Shown here one piece after another: positions 1 to 7,561 of a DNA stretch of 34,250 bases; the first letter of the stretch is position 1, and the number at the start of each line of letters is the position of its first letter. The stretch lies in assembly GCA_029287355.1 (NCBI GenBank), contig JARFRH010000148.1, positions 1 to 34,250 on the forward strand, read 5' to 3'. This DNA is from Maribacter sp. (GTDB taxonomy: Bacteria > Bacteroidota > Bacteroidia > Flavobacteriales > Flavobacteriaceae). The notes under the pieces are model-generated. The model saw nothing but the letters and a program-made list of their open reading frames with translations, did not search any database and was not told the origin of the DNA. The translations under genes were made by a program, and so were the position numbers.

Positions 1-174
1 GATTATGCAAGTGTTTTTATCGTTTCTCAAATTGGTAAGTCAATAGACGATCCTCAATTGCTGAATATTAAACTGAAAAGCAGCAAAATAAATCAAAAAA
101 AAGTAGAAGAACTTGCAGTGCTATGGCTAAAGAAACTACCAGATTACTGGAAAAGAATTACCGGAATACGATGA
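1..174 (+). CDS. S-adenosylmethionine synthetase, archaeal type (C-terminal end, partial)
   Basis: The window opens inside a reading frame that ends with TGA at 172-174 and leaves 57 visible residues. The segment VSQIGKSIDDP resembles the C-terminal 'SQIGKPID.P' signature of archaeal-type methionine adenosyltransferases (AdoMet_Synthase family), and the following helix with a Trp-Leu pair fits the family's end. That enzyme makes S-adenosylmethionine from methionine and ATP in the cytoplasm. Such enzymes occur sporadically in bacteria. The catalytic part lies outside the window, so the call rests on a short tail and is moderately sure. Confidence 0.5.
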   Translation, partial: DYASVFIVSQIGKSIDDPQLLNIKLKSSKINQKKVEELAVLWLKKLPDYWKRITGIR

Positions 175-230
175 AATTTGTCTCCCTACGTAATCTGAAC
201 AAAAAAGAATAAAACCAGCAGGTAAAAATC

Positions 231-246
231 GTTAGGCGCAATGTTG
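231..246 (+). repeat. attC-like right half-site (GTTAGGC core)
   Basis: The heptamer GTTAGGC at 231-237, continuing into gcaatgttg, matches the R' core (GTTRRRY) of integron attC sites. It lies between the AdoMet synthetase end and the next gene. The mirror-image half begins CTAAC(A/T)(A/T)TG and is found near 2304 and 3237. No complete attC hairpin and no integrase are visible, so this may be a decayed cassette boundary or a chance match. Confidence 0.25.
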
Positions 247-295
247 TTTTTAAAATTTCTTGGGATGAAATACAGTTTAAAAAGAAGGAATAGGT

Positions 296-1015
296 ATGAT
301 ATCGAAAAATGCTGATGAAAATGCGCTTAAAACAGCAAGCCCAAAATTGTGGGTTGGTTTAATAATAACGCATTTCCTCATACCCCTGGTTCTCTTTATA
401 AGTGGATGGGATCTCGGTTGGTGGCAGGCTTGGCTTTATTCAGCACTGATAGTTGTAACGGGTATTGGTTCACGGATATGGGCAGAAAAAAGGCATCCGG
501 GATTAATGGCAGAACGAGGTAAGTTTGGAGAAGCTCAGGATGTGAAATCGTGGGACAAAGTGCTTTCTCCATTAATGGCAGTGAGTATGACTTTCCCATT
601 AATTATTGTGGCGGGACTAGATCACCATTTTGGGTGGTCATTTGTATTTCCGACATGGCTCAACATCTTGGGCTTCATCTTGATTGCACTAGGATACAGC
701 TTCGCTGGATTGGCTTTGGTAGAGAACCGTTTCTTCTCAAGCGTCATGCGTATACAGGCGGACCGAGGACATGTGGTATGTGATAGTGGTCCATATCGGA
801 TTGTAAGACATCCTGGTTATGCTGGAAATATTCTAGCACTACCGGGCATTGTGCTGGCTTTAGGATCTGTTTGGACCAGCATTCCAGTGATAGTAGCGCT
901 GATCATTGCAGTGACAAGGACCACGCTTGAAGATAAAACTTTACAAGAAGAATTACCAGGGTATCTGGATTATGTGCGTCGTGTGCGTTATCGGTTGATT
1001 CCAGGTGTCTTCTGA
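296..1015 (+). CDS. isoprenylcysteine carboxyl methyltransferase-like integral membrane methyltransferase
   Basis: This 239-residue membrane protein has about five hydrophobic segments (roughly 17-37, 43-60, 92-108, 122-142, 178-207). The C-terminal half carries the family signature: GPYRIVRHPGY at 165-175, a Glu-Asp pair at 212-213, and ELPGYxxY near 219-226 before a basic R-V-R-Y stretch. These residues form the AdoMet pocket in the ICMT/PEMT family, which methylates carboxyl groups or lipids at the membrane. The bacterial substrate is unknown. The ATG at 296 follows the purine-rich aagaaggaa. The neighbours suggest no pathway, although AdoMet, its expected cofactor, would come from the gene just upstream. 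Confidence 0.8.
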   Translation: MISKNADENALKTASPKLWVGLIITHFLIPLVLFISGWDLGWWQAWLYSALIVVTGIGSRIWAEKRHPGLMAERGKFGEAQDVKSWDKVLSPLMAVSMTFPLIIVAGLDHHFGWSFVFPTWLNILGFILIALGYSFAGLALVENRFFSSVMRIQADRGHVVCDSGPYRIVRHPGYAGNILALPGIVLALGSVWTSIPVIVALIIAVTRTTLEDKTLQEELPGYLDYVRRVRYRLIPGVF

Positions 1016-1183
1016 GGAACATAATTCCGTGATGCAATTTGGCCTGGGTTGTTATAATTCATTAATGGAATCATTTTTTTAAATGGCGGTAGTTATATGA
1101 TGGTTCTTCATGAATACAGTGAACCATGGCGGTAATTGATTTTATAAATAACTAATCTTAGGCTTTAAAAAACAGAAATTCAT

Positions 1184-2200
1184 ATGAAAAAAATAAAGAT
1201 CCCGGATACGATGACAACTGTTGTTTTGGATTCATATTCTGGCGCTGATGCCTTACGAATTGAACAACGACCAGTACCAAGACCAGGCAGGAACGAAGTT
1301 TTGGTCAAAGTTGCCTTCGCACCAATAAATCCTTCGGATTTGGCAACTTTGACGGGTTATTATGGCTTTAAAAATCCAACACCTATTGTTCCAGGTGGAG
1401 AAGGTTCTGGAGAAGTTGTTTCTGCCGGACCAGGAGTTATGGCAAGCTATTTCCTTGGTAAGAATGTTGCCTGTACTGGTTGGGGAAAAGGTGGAGGTGT
1501 TTGGTCAGAATATGTAGTGAAAAGTGTTAAAGGAGGCGTATTGCCATTGAATAAATCATTGAGTTTTGAGCAAGGGGCAATGTCCATAATAAATCCGCTT
1601 ACGGCCAACGCTTTTATGGACATTTCGAAAAAAGGTGGACATAAAACAATTTTATTGACAGCTGCGGCAAGTTCACTTGGCCAAAAGGTGAACCGTCTGG
1701 GGAGAAACGAAGGAATTCAAATAGTAAATGTTGTTCGCAGGGATACACAAGTGGAACTTCTAAAAGCTCAAGGTGCTGACATTGTGCTGAATAGCAATGA
1801 TGAAGGTTTTGAAGAACAATTACATAATACATGCCATCAAACCAATACGCGTCTAGCATTTGATGCAGTGGCAGGTCCACTAACGAATCAGCTTTTAAAA
1901 GCTATGCCCCAAGATAGCAAGGTTACCGTGTTTAGCGCTCTTTCCCGTCAAGCGGTTCAAGCGAGTCCTGACCTTTTAATATTTGAGAATAAAATGGTTG
2001 ACAGTTTCTGGCTAGGCCCTTGGATGAGCAAACAAAATTTCGTCAAAATAATGCTGTTATGGAAACGTACACAGAAACAAATTCCAACCCATCTCAAAAG
2101 TGACATCAGAAAAATCTATCCGCTACAAGAAGCGAAAGAAGCCATAGACGATTATACCGGCCAAATGACTGGAGGAAAAATTTTGTTAAGAATGTCTTGA
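1184..2200 (+). CDS. zinc-independent MDR-family oxidoreductase (quinone reductase/enoyl reductase-like)
   Basis: This 338-residue protein is a medium-chain dehydrogenase/reductase. The GroES-like N-terminal half carries INPSDL at 48-53 and GGEGSGEV at 71-78. The Rossmann half starts near 155, with TAAASSLGQ at 159-167 in place of the usual Gly-rich NAD(P)H loop. No structural zinc Cys cluster is visible, so it belongs with quinone oxidoreductase or trans-2-enoyl-CoA reductase-like members that transfer hydride from NADPH to an activated double bond. Its substrate cannot be told. It stands alone, with about 170 bases upstream and 125 downstream, and a second MDR protein lies at 16626. A start at the internal Met 10 (1211) is possible. 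Confidence 0.82.
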   Translation: MKKIKIPDTMTTVVLDSYSGADALRIEQRPVPRPGRNEVLVKVAFAPINPSDLATLTGYYGFKNPTPIVPGGEGSGEVVSAGPGVMASYFLGKNVACTGWGKGGGVWSEYVVKSVKGGVLPLNKSLSFEQGAMSIINPLTANAFMDISKKGGHKTILLTAAASSLGQKVNRLGRNEGIQIVNVVRRDTQVELLKAQGADIVLNSNDEGFEEQLHNTCHQTNTRLAFDAVAGPLTNQLLKAMPQDSKVTVFSALSRQAVQASPDLLIFENKMVDSFWLGPWMSKQNFVKIMLLWKRTQKQIPTHLKSDIRKIYPLQEAKEAIDDYTGQMTGGKILLRMS

Positions 2201-2303
2201 TGAAAATAGATGGAGCTATTTACAGGGTTTTCGACATTTATCGCAAGTATATAAAAGATTGAATCCTTTTAATTGACAACATTAAATAAATGAATTTTTG
2301 CAA

Positions 2304-2319
2304 CCTAACAATGCGCATG
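2304..2319 (+). repeat. attC-like left half-site (CCTAACAATGCGCATG)
   Basis: CCTAACAATGCGCATG at 2304-2319 begins the spacer before the next gene. It shares the pattern CTAAC(A/T)(A/T)TG(C/T)(A/G)(C/T)ATG with 3237-3252 and complements the GTTAGGC core at 231. It resembles the R'' side of an attC site. The rest of the palindrome is not intact, so this is recorded only as a possible cassette scar. Confidence 0.25.
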
Positions 2320-2388
2320 TAGACTATGCTTTCCAGTTGCTCAGCGCTGTGTATGTGTGAACCGATAGAAGAAATAAAGAAGAATAAA

Positions 2389-2841
2389 ATGAATAAACAA
2401 AAATTATATTCTTTAGCTCTAGTTCTAGGTGCGGCTATTTTATTATTCAGAACTATTAGGTTGTTAACCCTTGAAAATGGCTGGATTACGCTCGCAAATT
2501 GGGTAATTGTATTAACTTTCATTGAAATGGCCATTGATATATTGTGTATCATTTTTTCATCTCATTGGTTGTTTAAAAATTCAGATAACTCAAAGTCAAT
2601 TGCCTTACATTTAGGTGCTTATGCCGCTATTTTTCATGCTTTTCGAGTTTTAATTTTTGTGTTGGGAAGAACAGGACCCTGGATTAATTTCGATGTAAAA
2701 CCTGAATTTCGATCAACGCATAATGTAGATATGTTTTGGATTTATTTCGCGGCTACACTGTCCATATTAGGAATTTTAGGCGTGATTATTATTTGGTTAT
2801 ATATAGAAAGGAAAAAAATAAATGGCAAAGCAAATAGGTAA
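2389..2841 (+). CDS. four-helix small integral membrane protein, unknown function
   Basis: Starting at the ATG at 2389, the product is 150 residues with four hydrophobic helices (about 7-24, 34-56, 69-90 and 116-139) and a basic tail. The frame stays open upstream to 2326, but those residues are Cys-rich and polar and overlap the attC-like repeat, so the internal ATG is preferred. I do not recognise a family. The last 20 bases overlap the start of the next gene in another frame, which suggests translational coupling with the SRPBCC protein. No catalytic motif is visible. Confidence 0.6.
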   Translation: MNKQKLYSLALVLGAAILLFRTIRLLTLENGWITLANWVIVLTFIEMAIDILCIIFSSHWLFKNSDNSKSIALHLGAYAAIFHAFRVLIFVLGRTGPWINFDVKPEFRSTHNVDMFWIYFAATLSILGILGVIIIWLYIERKKINGKANR

Positions 2842-3241
2842 AACAAAAGATACTGGATTTCAATTTGGAATCAGAAAAACATACCCACTTTCGAGTGATG
2901 ATATGTGGAATTTCTTGTTTTCGGAAAAAGGATTGAAAATATGGCTTGGCAAATTAGACGGAGAGCTTGAACTAAAAAAAGAATTCATAACTGAAAAAGG
3001 GGTTAGAGGGTATGTAAGGGTGTTCAAGCCAAGTTCGCACATAAGAATAAATTGGCAAAAGAAGAATTGGACAAACATATCAACAGTTCAACTTAGGGTG
3101 ATTGGAAACAAAAAAAAGACGACAATCAGCTTTCACCAAGAAAAATTAGTAGGATCGGAACAACGAGAAGAAATGAAACTATATTGGAATAAAATAGTGA
3201 ATAAAATTTCAATGGAGATAGAGAAAGAAGCTAGTCGCTAA
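2822..3241 (+). CDS. SRPBCC / AHSA1-like START-domain protein
   Basis: This 139-residue soluble protein has the layout of AHSA1-type SRPBCC proteins. A strand leading into 'TYPLSSDDMWNFLF' near 20-33 begins the helix-grip fold. A Gly-Leu-Lys-xx-Trp-Leu turn sits at about 37-42. A run of antiparallel strands follows, and a long C-terminal helix (114-136) covers the cavity. The family binds hydrophobic ligands or acts as an Hsp90 co-chaperone relative; no enzymatic role can be assigned. The start overlaps the preceding membrane-protein gene by 20 bases, and the stop is followed immediately by an attC-like repeat, so the pair may have moved together. Confidence 0.7.
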   Translation: MAKQIGKTKDTGFQFGIRKTYPLSSDDMWNFLFSEKGLKIWLGKLDGELELKKEFITEKGVRGYVRVFKPSSHIRINWQKKNWTNISTVQLRVIGNKKKTTISFHQEKLVGSEQREEMKLYWNKIVNKISMEIEKEASR

Positions 3242-3305
3242 CATTGTATATGACGGTCATGTCCCGCATTAGTTGGTCACGATACCAGACCGTTATAAAT
3301 AAGGG
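3237..3305 (+). repeat. attC-like repeat after the SRPBCC gene
   Basis: GCTAACATTGTATATGACGG begins at 3237, touching the stop codon of the SRPBCC gene. About 50 bases on, ccagaccgttataaataagg could be the opposite arm. The opening matches 2304-2319 in its first nine bases with one change and ends alike in ATG. Elements of this type follow genes in several Bacteroidota genomes and look like decayed integron attC sites or small palindromic repeats. The fold has not been computed. Confidence 0.35.
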
Positions 3306-3358
3306 CAAAAAGCAATTATCCTGATAAAGATTATTGACAAAGAAAAATTTATGGATAA

Positions 3359-3592
3359 ATGCAAAAATCATCGAAAAATAGCATAGAAAAATACCCTAAT
3401 TGGGAAGTGGTTTTTGCATTTGCAAAGCCCATGAAATTCAACGCATTCAACTCTGGAAGAATTACTGGAAAAGTAAATACATATGCCGACATGACATCCT
3501 TTCATAAGAATAAGCTTTTTAAAAATGAGGGGGTGAGCTTGGTTCCAATTGTCGGCGAGTCTAATGGTCTGCGATTCGCCTATAAGTTTTAG
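3359..3592 (+). CDS. short hypothetical ORF, possibly a gene remnant
   Basis: This is a 77-residue frame with a plausible mix of residues: a basic start, the aromatic-rich NWEVVFAFAKP at 14-24, and a Gly-rich end. I recognise no family. There is no clear ribosome site or promoter, and the same strand is open in another frame just upstream with coding-like residues, so it may be a frameshifted remnant. It lies between an attC-like repeat and a long non-coding stretch, typical of decaying accessory DNA. Confidence 0.25.
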   Translation: MQKSSKNSIEKYPNWEVVFAFAKPMKFNAFNSGRITGKVNTYADMTSFHKNKLFKNEGVSLVPIVGESNGLRFAYKF

Positions 3593-4035
3593 GTCTTATA
3601 TTCCAAAATAATTGATCATGGTCTAAACATAGGAGTTCCGTGGAGACTCATAATTCACTTTTTCTGTTAAAATCCCTCTTCTTTCCGCTTCTCGGCACGC
3701 GTTCTGTAACGTTTAGTTGAAGAGGCGTTATTTTATTTCTAAGTGCAATTTGCTTAATCGGCAGTACAGCACAACGCCCTTCATAGTTTGCACTAATGCA
3801 CATTTTTCTATTTTATTGGCATTGCGTATTTAAGCATATGCGACAAAAAAAGATTATCTCTTAAGAAGGCCAGTTAAGAGAACCGTTCGACTTCGAAGTT
3901 TTTCTAGGGGATAGACGTTCCATTCATGGTCTCATTTAATAGTAGAGATAATTCACCTTTTACGGAACCGTTTTTGCCGCTGGAATTTCTAAATCACGTA
4001 TACTTCGGCCTCAAGCGTACCAAGCAAAATACGCG
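3593..4035 (+). other. non-coding stretch between accessory block and upp
   Basis: No convincing gene is visible on either strand in these 443 bases. The 93-residue plus-strand frame starting at 3926 runs mostly antisense to upp and is rejected. The only structure I can support is the hairpin with an adjacent A tract at 3842-3881, read as a terminator for the minus-strand upp transcript. The rest has no recognisable repeat. Confidence 0.5.
3842..3881 (-). terminator. probable intrinsic terminator of upp
   Basis: An exact 8-bp inverted repeat, TCTCTTAA (3857-3864) and TTAAGAGA (3874-3881), encloses a 9-base loop. On the minus strand the stem is followed within a few bases by a run of seven T (the plus-strand A tract at about 3844-3851). 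It lies about 155 bases past the upp stop. The stem is AT-rich, so strength is uncertain. Confidence 0.5.
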
Positions 4036-4689
4036 CTACAACTTCTCTCCAAATGCCAAATCCCCTGCATCGCCAATACCAGGAAGGATATACCCCTTGT
4101 TATTCAATTCTGGGTCAATCGCAGCAATCCACAAATGGGTATTTTCAGGAAAGACTTTTTTGATGTGCTCAATACCTGACAAAGAACCGATTACGGAAAG
4201 AATATGAATTTGATTCGGTTCTCCGTGCCCTTTTAAAGCCTTCAACACATTTTCCAGGGTTTTCCCCGTCGCCAACATGGGGTCTGTTAGCACCAAGGTC
4301 TTCCCTCCTAAAGCAGGAGCAGCAAAATACTTGACAATCACTTCAAACGCATCCTCATCACCACGATGATGCCGATATGCCGATATAAAGGCATTTTCCG
4401 CTCCATCAAAATAATTCAACATCCCCTGGTGCAACGGCAATCCAGCTCTCAGAACAGAACATAATACCAGCTTATCGATTGGCAGAGACAGGGCTTTGGT
4501 ACCAAAAGGGGTTTTCACCGTTGTATTCCGGTATCCTAAAACCTTACTCAATTCATAGCTTAAGATTTCACCAATACGTTCGATATTGCGTCGAAAACGC
4601 ATGGGGTCTTTTTGGATTTCTACGTCACGAATCTCAGCAATAAATTGATTCAAAAGCGAATTTCCCTCGCCAAAATGGTGGATTTTCAT
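4036..4689 (-). CDS. upp: uracil phosphoribosyltransferase
   Basis: This 217-residue enzyme converts uracil and PRPP into UMP in pyrimidine salvage in the cytoplasm. The PRPP-binding loop is TDPMLATGKT at 135-144, a small variant of the usual DPMLATGG. RAGLP at 81-85 is the conserved flexible-loop element, and GYILPGIGDAGD at 199-210 is the uracil-binding signature. Length and both ends match the family. It is transcribed alone on the minus strand, with a likely terminator downstream and 171 bases separating it from the end of the site-2 protease gene. None of the window's repeated operators precedes it, so it looks like a housekeeping gene. Confidence 0.95.
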   Translation of the reverse strand: MKIHHFGEGNSLLNQFIAEIRDVEIQKDPMRFRRNIERIGEILSYELSKVLGYRNTTVKTPFGTKALSLPIDKLVLCSVLRAGLPLHQGMLNYFDGAENAFISAYRHHRGDEDAFEVIVKYFAAPALGGKTLVLTDPMLATGKTLENVLKALKGHGEPNQIHILSVIGSLSGIEHIKKVFPENTHLWIAAIDPELNNKGYILPGIGDAGDLAFGEKL

Positions 4690-4860
4690 AAGAAGATGAT
4701 GTGCCTAAAGATATTGATTTTTTATATGAAAGTATTTGTTGCTGTTTGAATATGAAATGATAGCTTTCATTCCATCAAAAAAGCAGGCTTCCACCTTCAT
4801 CCCGATTAATAGTTCATTTTTAAAATAGGTCCTAAGTTGCATAAGCGCCTCATACGAAGC

Positions 4861-5946
4861 CTAATTCTTTGCTGATTCTAAAAGGATAAACTCACTTATA
4901 TTGGTCATATCCACGGCGCCAATTGACTTATTTTCAAGAGCGACGGGAAAAAAGTCTTTCTTCTCTCTTCCCATCAATTCCAAAACTTTCGTGATTTCCA
5001 TAGCTGCATCAACCATTTTAAAATCTTTGTCCATAATATCCTTGACTAATACCATTGGCGTTTTGGCATATTTGATAATTACTTTTTGGGTTACAATACC
5101 TAAGACTTCATTATTTTCAACTACCACAAAATCCTTCTCAGTACCGGCTAAAATGATATTTATGACCTCCTGAACACTATTCTCGGGACTAAGCAGGGTG
5201 ATGCTGGTTAAAGTGGCTTCCTTAACCAAATGTCCTTCCAATAGTGAATTGCGTTTTACCATTTGGTTCTCCCCATATGCCCCAAAAAAGATAAAGAAGG
5301 CGATCAATATTAAAAATGGATTAAAGAAGAGGCCCAAAACAAAAAACAAAAATCCCAAGGTTTGGCCTAAACTTGCGGCGATTGCCGTGGCCTGTACACG
5401 TCCCAATTTAAATGACAATACCGCCCTTAGCACCCGACCACCGTCCATTGGAAAGGCAGGAACAAGGTTAAAGACTACCAACATTACATTGGCAATAAAA
5501 AGGTAGAACAGAAAGTTTTGAAGGCTTGGTTCATAAAGCATCTCTTCTGTGACAATGGCGTCAAAATTAAAATAGCTGCGAACGGGCACTACCAAGGCCA
5601 ACAGCAAGGCGATGACGACGTTTACAGCAGGGCCGGCCAAGGCAACAAGCAATTCCTGTCCTGGTTTTTCGGGCATTTTTTCCAATGATGCAATGCCCCC
5701 AATGGGCAGTAAGGTGATCTTTTGGGTCTTGATATGGAATCTTTTTGCCGTTAGGGCATGACCGAGTTCATGCAACACAACGCATAAGAACAATACCAAA
5801 ATCAAAGCTTCGTTGAGTAAGATCCTATCCAGGTTTCCCCCTTGTTGTATTTCCAGAAAGGCCACCCAAATCAGCAATAGGGTAAAGGTCCAATGTACCT
5901 CTATCTTGATTCCGGAAACACTTCCCAATTTCAGAACACCCTTCAT
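4861..5946 (-). CDS. site-2 protease (M50 family zinc metalloprotease) with C-terminal CBS pair
   Basis: This intramembrane protease is about 361 residues from the chosen start. HELGH near residues 59-63 supplies two zinc ligands and the catalytic Glu within a hydrophobic helix. NLVPAFPMDGGRVLRA in the middle supplies the Asp ligand (the LDG-like motif). About six hydrophobic segments fill the first two thirds, and two CBS-like repeats occupy roughly 235-355, probably binding an adenine nucleotide. The frame extends to 6006, but the promoter module at 5963-6036 covers that extension. Starts at 5946 or 5952 leave a short leader and begin with the family-typical MKGVLKLG. It is divergent from pfkB and shares its operator. 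Substrate unknown. Mycobacterial Rip3 (Rv2625c) is a comparable protease in the DosR regulon. Confidence 0.88.
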   Translation of the reverse strand: MKGVLKLGSVSGIKIEVHWTFTLLLIWVAFLEIQQGGNLDRILLNEALILVLFLCVVLHELGHALTAKRFHIKTQKITLLPIGGIASLEKMPEKPGQELLVALAGPAVNVVIALLLALVVPVRSYFNFDAIVTEEMLYEPSLQNFLFYLFIANVMLVVFNLVPAFPMDGGRVLRAVLSFKLGRVQATAIAASLGQTLGFLFFVLGLFFNPFLILIAFFIFFGAYGENQMVKRNSLLEGHLVKEATLTSITLLSPENSVQEVINIILAGTEKDFVVVENNEVLGIVTQKVIIKYAKTPMVLVKDIMDKDFKMVDAAMEITKVLELMGREKKDFFPVALENKSIGAVDMTNISEFILLESAKN

Positions 5947-5962
5947 ACCCATATATTTAAAG

Positions 5963-6036
5963 CGAAAGTAGTTTCGGACACCGTTTTGAGCAATGATAAA
6001 TATCATATGCAGCGCGAGAGGAGAGAGCTATATTTG
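5963..6036. promoter_or_regulatory. bidirectional operator with two -7 boxes (site-2 protease / pfkB)
   Basis: The palindrome TGATaaatATCA sits at 5994-6005. To the right, after 23 bases, lies TATATTTG (6029-6036), a perfect TAnnTTTG box, 16 bases before pfkB. To the left, after 23 bases on the minus strand, lies TACTTTCG (5963-5970), 10 to 16 bases before the protease start. One activator site therefore appears to serve both directions. The palindrome lies inside the extended protease reading frame, which argues against a start at 6006. Confidence 0.7.
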
Positions 6037-6051
6037 GTCTAGGATAATGCG

Positions 6052-7023
6052 ATGAAAATGGAAAACATTATAAGCCTTACGGTAAACCCGGCCATTGACA
6101 AGAGTACTTCCGTGGCGGGTATAAAACCCAATAGCAAACTAAGATGTGATACCCCTGTTTATGAGGCTGGTGGTGGTGGAATCAATATTTCCCGCGTCAT
6201 TAAGGAACTTGGAGGTACTTCGCTCTGTATGTACCTTGCTGGCTGCGCGACAGGTGTACATTTGAAACAAATGCTCACCGAGGCTGATATGCTTCAGCAG
6301 ATTATTCCCATTGCGGGCTGGACCAGGGAAAACCTCGCTGTCACCGATACCATGACCCAACAACAGTATCGATTTGGCATGCCGGGTCCGCAAATAACGG
6401 AAAAGGAATGGCAGCAAACGCTGGAACACTTGGTAGCAATTTTGGCCGAGGGCGACTATCTAGTGGCCAGTGGAAGCCTGCCTCCTGGAGTTCCAACGGA
6501 TTTTTACGCCAGGATAGCTGCAATCGCCAAAAGTAAAAATGTGAAGCTCATCTTGGATACTTCAGGGGAAGCATTGCTATATGGGGCCAAGGAAGGGGTC
6601 TATATGCTAAAACCCAACTTGGGCGAACTCAGCGCTTTGTGCGGGGTGAAGTCCGTATCGTCTATAGACCTGGAACCTTTGGCAAGGGAATTATTGGAGC
6701 AGAAGAGCTGTGAGGTCATTGTGGTCTCATTAGGAGCCAGGGGGGCTTTGTTGGTCACCAAAGATCTTACCGAATACATATCGGCGCCCACCATACACCC
6801 ACAAAGTACCATTGGTGCCGGGGACAGTATGTTGGCAGGTATGGTACTTGGTCTGGCCCAAGGAAAATCATTTAGCGAAATGGCAAAATTCGGCGTAGCC
6901 TGTGGTACTGCGGCGGCTATGAGTCCCGGAACGCAACTCTGCAAAAAGCAAGATGTGGAAGGGCTTTATAAATGGATACTATCAAATACCAATACAACTG
7001 GTAGAATTGAAATGGATACGTAA
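6052..7023 (+). CDS. pfkB: PfkB-family sugar kinase (6-phosphofructokinase 2 / 1-phosphofructokinase type)
   Basis: This 323-residue ribokinase-fold kinase phosphorylates a sugar phosphate with ATP. NPAID at 12-16 and GGGGINISR at 40-48 form the substrate side, matching Pfk-2, LacC and FruK enzymes (usually GGKGINVSR). SGSLPPG is at 140-146 and KPNLGEL at 187-193. GAGDS at 255-259 supplies the catalytic Asp 258 and anion hole. These motifs favour fructose-6-phosphate or fructose-1-phosphate over ribose. It heads a run of plus-strand genes, with DUF302 17 bases downstream. Its promoter is one of the window's repeated operator modules. In Mycobacterium tuberculosis a PfkB protein (Rv2029c) belongs to the DosR regulon, which fits the proposed stress role here. 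Confidence 0.88.
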   Translation: MKMENIISLTVNPAIDKSTSVAGIKPNSKLRCDTPVYEAGGGGINISRVIKELGGTSLCMYLAGCATGVHLKQMLTEADMLQQIIPIAGWTRENLAVTDTMTQQQYRFGMPGPQITEKEWQQTLEHLVAILAEGDYLVASGSLPPGVPTDFYARIAAIAKSKNVKLILDTSGEALLYGAKEGVYMLKPNLGELSALCGVKSVSSIDLEPLARELLEQKSCEVIVVSLGARGALLVTKDLTEYISAPTIHPQSTIGAGDSMLAGMVLGLAQGKSFSEMAKFGVACGTAAAMSPGTQLCKKQDVEGLYKWILSNTNTTGRIEMDT

Positions 7024-7040
7024 ATTTAAAAATTAGAGAG

Positions 7041-7427
7041 ATGGGATATTATTTTAACAAATCGCTCCCGAACCTTTCATTTGAGGAGGCGATCGAAAAA
7101 GTTACAGCCGCCCTAAAGCAAGAGGGCTTTGGCATTTTAACGGAAATAGACATCAAGGCAACCCTAAAAAAAAAGCTGGATGCCGACTTTCATCCCTATA
7201 AAATTTTAGGAGCCTGCAATCCTTCCTTTGCCCATAAAGCGCTAAATGCCGAGGACAAAATTGGAACCATGCTTCCCTGTAATGTCATTGTACAGGAAAA
7301 GGAGGGAATTGTTGAGGTTGCCGCAGTGAATCCTATAGCTTCAATGCAGGCTGTGGAAAATGAAGACTTGGCCGATATCGCTACATCGGTATCCGACAAA
7401 CTACAAAGGGCCGTGGAAAGTCTTTGA
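7041..7427 (+). CDS. DUF302 domain protein
   Basis: This 128-residue soluble protein has the DUF302 layout. FEEAIEKVTAALKQEGFG near 14-31 is the first helix and turn. The stretch around HPYKILGACNPSFAHKAL (51-68) is the conserved middle, and 'GTMLPCNVIVQE' near 74-85 is the last conserved strand. The family's biochemical role is unknown, though members often appear beside redox or thiol genes. It follows pfkB at 17 bases and is probably co-transcribed. The next gene has its own operator promoter, so the transcript may end or be reinforced after this gene. Confidence 0.8.
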   Translation: MGYYFNKSLPNLSFEEAIEKVTAALKQEGFGILTEIDIKATLKKKLDADFHPYKILGACNPSFAHKALNAEDKIGTMLPCNVIVQEKEGIVEVAAVNPIASMQAVENEDLADIATSVSDKLQRAVESL

Positions 7428-7496
7428 TCTTTCTGGCCGAATGTAGGGATACATACAGCGCTACTTCTAGGCAGTTGGCATTTTTCCATTTAAGAA

Positions 7497-7539
7497 TGAC
7501 AAATATCATTTTCACAGCCTCTTGGCTTCCGTAACTTTA
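7497..7539 (+). promoter_or_regulatory. operator and -7 box before the flavin-reductase operon
   Basis: The palindrome TGACaaatATCA lies at 7497-7508. After 23 bases comes TAACTTTA (7532-7539), close to TAnnTTTG. The start codon follows at 7562. The palindrome centre is 33 bases upstream of the centre of the -7 box, the same as at the other modules. The promoter should drive 7562-12424. Confidence 0.68.
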
Positions 7540-7561
7540 TGGATTACCCAAAGTTTTGTGT

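Noticed and set aside
3249-3260. TGACGGTCATG as a regulon operator
   Set aside because: The half-sites are too close (not a 4-base gap), and it lies within the attC-like repeat.
3926-4207. 93-residue plus-strand ORF
   Set aside because: It runs mostly antisense to the 3' end of upp, has no recognisable domain or promoter, and mirrors the strong minus-strand gene.
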